Assembly: GCA_903863315.1 (NCBI GenBank)
Contig: CAIPBN010000836.1
Coordinates: 1 to 6,724 of the forward strand
Origin: an uncultured Verrucomicrobiota bacterium
Lineage (GTDB): Bacteria; Verrucomicrobiota; Verrucomicrobiia; Limisphaerales; SXTU01
Reading direction: 5' to 3'
Length of the DNA: 6,724 nucleotides
Below the pieces are notes generated by a model. The model saw only the letters and a program-made list of their open reading frames with translations. It was not told where the DNA came from and ran no database searches. The first letter of the stretch is position 1, and each line of letters starts with the position of its first letter. The translations under genes and the position numbers were made by a program. This document shows, in pieces, positions 1 through 5,228 of the stretch.

Positions 1-10
1 CACCAGCACC

Positions 11-457
11 ATGACAACTAGCCCGATTACCAACCAAACGCGCCTCGGCTTTGCCCTGGTTTGGGTGCTCTTTGGCATCTCCCTCACGCTGCCTGCCTTT
101 GATTCCGACTCTGGATGGAAATGTGCTTTGACGGTCCTCAGCGTCCTTCCAGAACTCCAATCAATGGACATCGGAGGCTGGCTTTATTACTTCGCCTTCA
201 ATGTCACAAACCTCGTGTTGCTCGTGCTGCCCATCTTGGCCTTCACGCCTTTCTTGAACCGCTTCTACCGAGCAACGCGATGGCTAGTTGGTGCGTGTTT
301 TCTTCACACCCTTTCTTGGTTCGTGATTGCGCTTTGCAAAGGTGGAATCACCGGTCTGAAAGCCGGTTACTACCTTTGGCTGCTGGCGGTCGGAATTCTG
401 CTGGTCTCCTGCATTGCCCGCGTCCGCCAAATCGCCGCTCAAAACTCAACCAAGTAA
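11..457 (+). CDS. Small four-helix membrane protein, copy A of tandem pair
   Basis: Function unknown; I do not recognise a named family. The 148-residue product has four likely membrane segments at about residues 12-29, 57-78, 91-109 and 118-136. There is no cleavable signal peptide or catalytic motif. Between helices 1 and 2 lies a loop with GWKCA (35-39). Helix 2 contains AFNVTNL (61-67), helix 3 GACFLHT (94-100) and helix 4 YYLWLLAVG (120-128). These same blocks recur in the next gene, which is therefore a paralogue. The ATG at 11 is the only start that keeps helix 1, and only ten bases precede it in the window, so its promoter is not visible. The bases before the ATG (CACCAGCACC) hold no Shine-Dalgarno sequence. 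The frame is surely coding because the protein is conserved in the duplicate; the role is open. Confidence 0.8.
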   Translation: MTTSPITNQTRLGFALVWVLFGISLTLPAFDSDSGWKCALTVLSVLPELQSMDIGGWLYYFAFNVTNLVLLVLPILAFTPFLNRFYRATRWLVGACFLHTLSWFVIALCKGGITGLKAGYYLWLLAVGILLVSCIARVRQIAAQNSTK

Positions 458-944
458 CCTTCTGGACTCCCCTTTCCAGCGTGATCGTTTCCGACTCGGC
501 TTCGCCCTAGCTGGGGGACTCTTTCTCGTCTCTCTACTGCCGCCCGCCGTCGGAATCGTTACGGATAGTGGCGGAAGTCCAGTTCCAATGGAGGGTTGGC
601 GGTGCGCTCAATTTGTGGCGACCTACTTCTTCGAGTTCCTCAGTGACTCATTCAACTTCAAAAAGGACTTCGCTGGCTGGTTCTACTACTCCGCCTTCAA
701 CGTGACGAATCTCGCCCTGCTCGCGTTGCCAATCATGTCGTTCACCAAGCGCTTCGGCCAATTTAGTTCGCTCCTACCTTGGTTCGTTGGGACCTGTTTC
801 CTCCACACCGCCTCATGGTGGTTTAGCGAGAAGCAACAAATCCTAGCTGGCTACTACGTCTGGCTGCTGGCGGTGGGCGTTTTGTTTGCCGCCTGCGTTG
901 CCCGCGTCCGCAGTCAGAATATACCTTTGGAAACAAAGAACTAA
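414..944 (+). CDS. Small four-helix membrane protein, copy A' of tandem pair (start uncertain)
   Basis: Paralogue of the preceding gene, of unknown function. Numbered from the TTG at 414 (176 residues), shared blocks are RLGFAL (27-32), GWRCA (61-65), AFNVTNL (94-100), GTCFLHT (126-132) and YYVWLLAVG (147-155). Four membrane segments fall at about 28-47, 88-109, 121-136 and 146-165. The loop between helices 1 and 2 is longer than in copy A. The start is a real problem. Homology to copy A begins near 459-462, just after the upstream stop at 455-457, where the codons are CTT and CTG and no in-frame ATG, GTG or TTG exists. The only usual alternatives are TTG 414, which lies 44 bases inside copy A, and ATG 588, which would delete helix 1. 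Possible explanations are TTG or CTG initiation, coupling to copy A, or a decayed start. The body is confident, the 5' end is not. Confidence 0.65.
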   Translation: MPASAKSPLKTQPSNLLDSPFQRDRFRLGFALAGGLFLVSLLPPAVGIVTDSGGSPVPMEGWRCAQFVATYFFEFLSDSFNFKKDFAGWFYYSAFNVTNLALLALPIMSFTKRFGQFSSLLPWFVGTCFLHTASWWFSEKQQILAGYYVWLLAVGVLFAACVARVRSQNIPLETKN

Positions 945-957
945 CCCCACCCTGCTT

Positions 958-1623
958 ATGAAAAAATGGTCCTTCGTCGTCGCCGCACTCTATGGACTGC
1001 TCTTGGCGGCATTGTTTATCCCAGTGGCCGCCATTGCGTGCATGAAGAAGTGGGAAGTAGATATGAAGTGGCCTGCTGAAGCGCTTCTCCACTGGGAGTT
1101 CTGGAGCATCATCACCGTGCTGGCCATCGCCCAGTTTGCTTTGCTGCGCATTCCCGTGGAGATGGCTCACCGCCGACCCGTGAAACAGCGCTCGCTCTGG
1201 ACCACAGTCATCACGGCAGCGCTCATGATGGGCTTGCTGGTGTTTGGCGCTGGCGCGTCACTTTGGGAATGCATCTCTATTATCACAAAGATTGAGGGCT
1301 GGGACAATTGCCTGTGGCTGGTAATCGCGCTTGCGCTGACTAGCTGGGGGGGATGGGCCATTTACTTCTACCGCTCCACCCAGACTGCCGCGCCAGAAAT
1401 GCAGATGAGCCGCATGAAGCGCCACTTGTGGACCGGCAGCATCCTCGAACTGCTGGTTGCGGTTCCCACGCACATCCTTGTGCGCCAGCGGGACATTTGT
1501 TGCGCAGGATTCCACACTTTTCTCGGCCTGACATGCGGCATTTCGGTCATGCTCTTCGCCTTTGGCCCGGCCGTGTATTTTCTCTTTGCCGAACGCTGGA
1601 AGCGCCTGCACCCGAAGGACTGA
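958..1623 (+). CDS. Multi-pass membrane protein, copy B of tandem pair
   Basis: Function unknown. The 221-residue product has about six hydrophobic segments, near residues 4-27, 49-66, 79-101, 116-138, 159-175 and 184-210. It ends in a basic tail containing ERWKRLHP (212-219). No enzyme motif is visible. A paired cysteine CCAG (181-184) sits before the last helix, and further cysteines are at 28, 105, 118 and 193. The open frame extends upstream to a TTG at 886, but ATG 958 is preferred: it begins MKKW, exactly as the downstream paralogue begins, and it lies 13 bases after the stop of the previous gene. There is no Shine-Dalgarno sequence before it. The tight spacing suggests cotranscription with copies A and A'. 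Confidence 0.8.
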   Translation: MKKWSFVVAALYGLLLAALFIPVAAIACMKKWEVDMKWPAEALLHWEFWSIITVLAIAQFALLRIPVEMAHRRPVKQRSLWTTVITAALMMGLLVFGAGASLWECISIITKIEGWDNCLWLVIALALTSWGGWAIYFYRSTQTAAPEMQMSRMKRHLWTGSILELLVAVPTHILVRQRDICCAGFHTFLGLTCGISVMLFAFGPAVYFLFAERWKRLHPKD

Positions 1624-1692
1624 AAAGTCGGCGTATTCACCAAGCCCAAGCCGCCTTGCGTTGAACATCAACCAGCCTCCCCAAGCAACCAC

Positions 1693-2358
1693 ATGAAGAA
1701 ATGGGCCTACCTTGTCGCCGCGCTCTATGGCTGGACTTTCCTCGCCCTGAACCCGCTCTTGCACGCGCTCAACGTGGGTGGGCCAAACCCGAAAGAATTG
1801 GACTATGATTCTGCGCTGCGGGAGACGGCGGGGTCCTTCCTCATCCTCGCCCCGTTCGTCCTCGCTCAGTTTGCCTTTCTCCGTTTGCCCCTGGCCTTGG
1901 TGTGTCACCAGTGCTTGTCCCCGCGCTTACTCTGGGCTCCAGTCATCGCGGCGGGCTTCATGATGGGTTTGCTCGTGCTCGGCGCAGGCCTCTCGCTCTG
2001 TGAACTGCACTATAGGGGAATCAAAGACCCGACGGCGGGCGCTGGGTTGGACCTTTGCCTGAAACTTTCGCTGGCCAGTTGGGTGGGATGGGCGATTTTC
2101 TTCCACCAAGGGCTTAACAACTACACGCGAGAAAACCAAATCCGCTGGCTTCAGCAATACTTGTGGCGGGCCAGCATCATCGCCGGATTCATTATCGTCC
2201 CCGCAGATATTTTCGTCCGCCATTGGGACCATGGCCTCACCCGTTACCTGCACTTTACGGGCATGACGTTTTACGCAGCGGTCAATTTCTTTGCCGGTGG
2301 GCCGTCGTTGTTTTTCTACCTAGTCGAAAGGTGGGAGCCCCGGCATCCCGAAGCCTGA
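1693..2358 (+). CDS. Multi-pass membrane protein, copy B' of tandem pair
   Basis: Paralogue of the preceding gene and of identical length, 221 residues. By eye the two align end to end with no gap and roughly a third identity. The strongest blocks are AQFAFLRLP (58-66), FMMGLLVLGAG (89-99), LASWVGWAI (127-135), the P170 and V175-R176 positions, and ERW (212-214). Membrane segments lie in the same places, about six in all. The paired cysteine of copy B at 181-182 is Gly-Leu here, and the other cysteines have also moved (70, 73, 103, 121), so none is likely to be catalytic across the family. Start ATG 1693 gives MKKW as in copy B and is preceded by CAAGCAACCAC, which contains no Shine-Dalgarno motif. 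The 69-base gap before it shows no clear hairpin. Function unknown. Confidence 0.8.
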   Translation: MKKWAYLVAALYGWTFLALNPLLHALNVGGPNPKELDYDSALRETAGSFLILAPFVLAQFAFLRLPLALVCHQCLSPRLLWAPVIAAGFMMGLLVLGAGLSLCELHYRGIKDPTAGAGLDLCLKLSLASWVGWAIFFHQGLNNYTRENQIRWLQQYLWRASIIAGFIIVPADIFVRHWDHGLTRYLHFTGMTFYAAVNFFAGGPSLFFYLVERWEPRHPEA

Positions 2359-2445
2359 GAATTCCGCTAGTGACCTATGACACGCCGCCCCAACCAACTC
2401 ATCAAACCCACCGCTGACTTCCTCCACCTCAACACGACAACCACC

Positions 2446-3708
2446 ATGCACACATCCATAAACAACCCACCCCAGCAATCCACCGGACTCCGCCTGACCC
2501 CGTTGCCCAAACTCATTCCCCTGCTGTTGATCGCCTGTCTGGCCATCGCGACGGGTTGCCGGGACGATGACCCTTCCCGGTATCCCTCGGTTGCTGTTCC
2601 CGGCTACGAGCCGAAGGATTATGTCGCCGACTTGGCGCACCCGAACCCAGAGATTGTTTTCAATGCCGTGAGCGCGCTATGCCCCTTGGCCGACAAGATA
2701 GAAACTGCCTTGTCCAAACCCGGCGAGCAGAACTCCTACCTGAGCCACGCGACGGCCAAAGCAGCTTATCAGGGGGTGCTTGCTCTCCTAAAATCCCGCG
2801 AACCGCGCCTCGTCGCCGTGAGCCTGCGCTTCCTCCAGTTGCTGGGCCCCGATGACAAGGCCAAGTCCGACCTGGTCGCTCCGATCAGCCAGTTGGAGAG
2901 CAGCCATCCGCTCGTCCAGTTCGAGCAAGTCGCGGCGCTGACCGTCCTTGCCACCAACACCACGCAGTTGCCCGCGCCCTTGCTCCGCCGCCTGCTCCAC
3001 AGCCCTTCCTGGATGGTTTCCCGCGCCACCTACCAGCTCATTGATAAGCTACAGGATGAAACTCTCCGCGCGGAACTCCTCGCCCGCTATCCCCAAGTCA
3101 CTGAAGAGCGCGAGAAACTCCTCATCTTGTCAGCCTTTACCCGCACGCCCGGGCCAAAAGCCATCGAGTTGCTTCAGCAGGAACTCATCACCGCGAGTAA
3201 GGAGAAAATTCGCCTCGCCGCTGCGGGCCTTCTAGTCTCCAACTTGGACATTTCCGGTGTTGGAGAGTGGCTGGCAACGCACTACCCGCACTTCAGCCCC
3301 GAGGCCCGGGAGATTATCATTAGAGGATGTGCCCGCTCGAACGGCGATAATAAGGCTGCGACCGAGCTGCTCATCCGCTTCCTCGTCCATGGCTACCAGC
3401 CGGATGCGGACCTTCTGCGCTGGCTGCACTCAGTGCTACAGCACGCGCCCGAGACGCTCCCCGATCACCTGCAACGGCTGGAGCGCGCGGTCCGCACGAG
3501 TCCAACCCTCGGGGTGGCGTGGGCTGCCGAATGGCAAAAGCGCGCGCAGGCACGGGCGCGGCTCGCTGCGTTGAACCAGGAGTTCCCCGCCCTCGCCCAG
3601 GAATTCACCGCGAAGGCCCAGGCGATGTTTGCGAAACACAACATTCCGGCCGACAAGCAGCGGCGGTATTTGGAGAACCTCTCCAACCTTGAATCCCTAC
3701 AGCCTTGA
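2446..3708 (+). CDS. HEAT-repeat-like lipoprotein
   Basis: Probable envelope lipoprotein built mostly of alpha-helical repeats; no specific function is recognised. Read from ATG 2446 it has 420 residues. A basic, proline-containing N-terminus is followed by a hydrophobic stretch (about 23-36, LIPLLLIACLAIA) and then ATGC with Cys38, a loose lipobox with Ala rather than Leu at -3. Residues from about 60 to 340 are a run of amphipathic helix pairs, for example HPNPEIVFNAVSAL, SREPRLVAVSLRFLQLLG, SSHPLVQFEQVAALTVLA and HSPSWMVSRATYQLI. These resemble HEAT or armadillo-like repeats, which normally bind proteins. The last 60 or so residues are charged and helical. An ATG at 2377 is in frame, but it would put 23 extra polar residues before the signal, so 2446 is preferred. 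There is no Shine-Dalgarno sequence at either start. The repeat class is judged from spacing and residue pattern only. Confidence 0.75.
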   Translation: MHTSINNPPQQSTGLRLTPLPKLIPLLLIACLAIATGCRDDDPSRYPSVAVPGYEPKDYVADLAHPNPEIVFNAVSALCPLADKIETALSKPGEQNSYLSHATAKAAYQGVLALLKSREPRLVAVSLRFLQLLGPDDKAKSDLVAPISQLESSHPLVQFEQVAALTVLATNTTQLPAPLLRRLLHSPSWMVSRATYQLIDKLQDETLRAELLARYPQVTEEREKLLILSAFTRTPGPKAIELLQQELITASKEKIRLAAAGLLVSNLDISGVGEWLATHYPHFSPEAREIIIRGCARSNGDNKAATELLIRFLVHGYQPDADLLRWLHSVLQHAPETLPDHLQRLERAVRTSPTLGVAWAAEWQKRAQARARLAALNQEFPALAQEFTAKAQAMFAKHNIPADKQRRYLENLSNLESLQP

Positions 3709-3764
3709 GTCAATTCGATCACCATGGCCGTAATAGCCGCATCGCCCCGGTTTTTTGCACCCTC

Positions 3765-4277
3765 ATGAAACCTGACCTCCACCGCTTCACACCCTTCCTC
3801 CTGCTGGCCTTGGCCATTGCCGTGGTGCGGCTCGCCTACCTCTGGCAGACGGAAAAGCTCCAACACGAGGTTGACCTGCGGCAGGCCGAGGCCGTCCTAG
3901 CCCAGCAGCAGGCACAACTGCTCCGGGCGGAGCTGCTCAATCGCGCCTACGAACGAGCAGCCCGCAACCAAGGTGACAACGTCCAAAATGTGCTGGGCCC
4001 ACTGGTGGATTGGCTTAAGAAAGCCAAGGAGGTGGATCTCAAGGGTGCCCAAGCGCTCTTCCAGGAAAACCCCACGTCGCTGGAAGGCAAGACCGCCCTG
4101 CTAAAGCTGATGGTGCAATTCAAGGACCAGTGGATGGTGCCGCTGGAGCCGGCCATGTTGCGCATGAGTTCAGCCACCGAGCGGCTCTTGGCGCAACAAA
4201 GCGAGTTCGGAGCCGAGCGCGACCGCATCCTCGCGCTCGGACGCTCGACCAAAAGTCCGAGCAGACCAGCAAAATAA
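3765..4277 (+). CDS. Single-pass membrane protein with coiled coil
   Basis: Function unknown. The 170-residue product has a short basic N-terminus, one membrane segment at about 9-27 (TPFLLLALAIAVVRLAYLW), and then a heptad-rich, Glu/Gln/Arg/Leu-dominated stretch at about 30-68 that looks like a coiled coil. A further helical region with VLGPLVDWLKKAKEVDLKG (76-94) follows, and the tail is basic. The likely topology is N-in with the bulk outside the membrane, as a scaffold or partner-binding protein. ATG 3765 is chosen because it places the membrane anchor right at the N-terminus. An in-frame TTG at 3705 overlaps the upstream TGA (TTGA), an arrangement that would permit translational coupling and would add 20 residues. 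Either way it is closely linked to the HEAT-like lipoprotein gene, which hints that the two products act together. Confidence 0.7.
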   Translation: MKPDLHRFTPFLLLALAIAVVRLAYLWQTEKLQHEVDLRQAEAVLAQQQAQLLRAELLNRAYERAARNQGDNVQNVLGPLVDWLKKAKEVDLKGAQALFQENPTSLEGKTALLKLMVQFKDQWMVPLEPAMLRMSSATERLLAQQSEFGAERDRILALGRSTKSPSRPAK

Positions 4278-4378
4278 TTGGTCCGGCTCTGACCGGCTCT
4301 GGTTCCTCTTGGAGAAGCCTTCTTGAGTTGAGTGGGGGGAGCGAGTGCCACTCCACACACCTCACCTCAGCTCACGCC
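4278..4378 (+). other. Convergent intergenic spacer with weak inverted repeat
   Basis: This spacer lies between two genes that read towards each other, so transcripts from both sides must end here or nearby. The best dyad I see is GAGTGG (4330-4335) with CCACTC (4348-4353), a six-base stem with a 12-base loop. No run of T follows on either strand, so it is not a classical intrinsic terminator. CTCAC-type short direct repeats occupy 4361-4378. Transcription may stop by Rho or by a weak hairpin. No small gene is apparent. Confidence 0.25.
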
Positions 4379-5089
4379 TCACTGCTTGAACTCAATGGTG
4401 ATGCCGTTGGTGATCTGGCGACTGAAATCCGCCACGTGCCCGTCAATGAAGCCCGCCACCGCGCGGCCGTCCGGAAAGCGTGTGCCATGCCGAAAGCCGA
4501 TGTGGTTGGTGGTGAGATTCTCAATGGGCGGATGGTTGCGACGATAGGAAAGGTCGCCGACGAGATACGCCTCGGTGGGCCGGTTGACATGGGCGCGGCG
4601 GGCGGTGGCCACGAAGTCACCGGCGGTCACGGGCAGGCCGTTAACGAAGTTGAGCGAGGTGTGCTGGTTCATCCCATAGCTGATGCGCCAGGGGTTTCCG
4701 GTGCCGGAATACTCGGGGCTGGTGGCGTTGTGCCATTCCTTGATCCGGTCGGGGCACTTAGATAGGGAGTTCGTCCAGCTCATGCCCTGCTGCCCGGAAT
4801 TGAATGCCATGCCCCGGAAATACGGCGAGAGCAGGAAGTCGAAGCTGTTGTCCATCGTGTTGTAGCGGCTCCACGCGTAAGGGAGCTTGTCATCCTGATC
4901 GTCGGCGTAGAGCTGCGTCACCATCGCCCACTGTTTGGTGTTGCTCGTGCAGAAGGTCTGGCTGGCCTTCGCCTTGGCCTTGCTCAACGCCGGCAGCAGC
5001 ATCCCCGCAAGCACCGCGATGATGGCAATGACCACGAGGAGTTCGATAAGCGTGAAGGCAGGACGCGAACCTGGACGATGAAATCTCAT
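4379..5089 (-). CDS. Prepilin-like protein with type IV pilin/type II secretion N-terminal methylation motif
   Basis: Pseudopilin-like protein of 236 residues, of the kind present in very many copies in Verrucomicrobia and Planctomycetes. The N-terminus has a basic leader (1-11, ending RPA), then FTLIELL with mature Phe12 and the conserved Glu16, then a hydrophobic helix to about residue 33 and LPALSKAKAKA. This is the prepilin peptidase processing and N-methylation signal; Ala rather than Gly is at -1. Downstream, C46 and YADDQDDKLPY (61-71), KCP (111-113), ISYGMN (136-141) and a C-terminal RHG...FIDGHV block (200-219) match the family plan. In this copy the histidine and the Asp-Gly are separated by 14 residues instead of the usual nine. 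The frame is open upstream to an ATG at 5203, but 5089 gives the normal short leader. The protein probably sits in the inner membrane or in a pseudopilus-like structure; its specific role is unknown. Confidence 0.88.
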   Translation of the reverse strand: MRFHRPGSRPAFTLIELLVVIAIIAVLAGMLLPALSKAKAKASQTFCTSNTKQWAMVTQLYADDQDDKLPYAWSRYNTMDNSFDFLLSPYFRGMAFNSGQQGMSWTNSLSKCPDRIKEWHNATSPEYSGTGNPWRISYGMNQHTSLNFVNGLPVTAGDFVATARRAHVNRPTEAYLVGDLSYRRNHPPIENLTTNHIGFRHGTRFPDGRAVAGFIDGHVADFSRQITNGITIEFKQ

Positions 5090-5228
5090 GGCAGATGAAC
5101 GATGGCTCCGACGCGCTCGGCCAATTAACGATTCACTGAGGCAAGAAAGGTTCACGGGGTGTCGCTGCCGGCGAACTTCAGGGTAAATCTTTCGTTCATT
5201 CACGGCGTCGGTAACGTCAGTTCAAATC
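5090..5228 (+). promoter_or_regulatory. Divergent intergenic region, presumed promoters for both flanking genes
   Basis: The prepilin-like gene and the DUF1549 gene start back to back across these 139 bases, so promoters for both should lie here or just inside the opposite gene. The stretch is visibly richer in A and T than the DUF1549 gene, for example TTAACGATTCACTGAGG around 5125-5141 and GGTAAATCTTTCGTTCATTC around 5182-5201. I could not place a convincing -35/-10 pair with proper spacing on either strand, and I see no clear operator palindrome. The assignment is positional. Confidence 0.35.

Noticed and set aside
1258..1908. Minus-strand open frame of 216 codons opposite copies B and B'
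   Set aside because: It lies antisense to two paralogous genes whose protein similarity proves the plus-strand reading. Its translation is charged and repetitive with no family resemblance.
2377..2445. In-frame N-terminal extension of the HEAT-like lipoprotein from ATG 2377
   Set aside because: It would place 23 polar residues ahead of the lipoprotein signal. ATG 2446 gives a normal signal-peptide length, so this stretch is treated as leader. I cannot exclude it.
3465..3866. Minus-strand open frame of 133 codons opposite the HEAT-like lipoprotein end
   Set aside because: It overlaps two supported plus-strand genes and its translation shows no domain or signal.
4330..4353. GAGTGG/CCACTC dyad as an intrinsic terminator
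   Set aside because: The stem is only six base pairs with a 12-base loop and no T run follows on either strand, so it is listed only as a weak inverted repeat in the spacer.
4130..4765. Long plus-strand open frame of 211 codons crossing the end of the coiled-coil gene, the spacer and the 3' part of the prepilin-like gene
   Set aside because: It is largely antisense to the well-supported prepilin-like gene, it has a low-complexity Gly/Val/Ala composition, and it has no recognisable domain. High G+C makes such shadow frames common.
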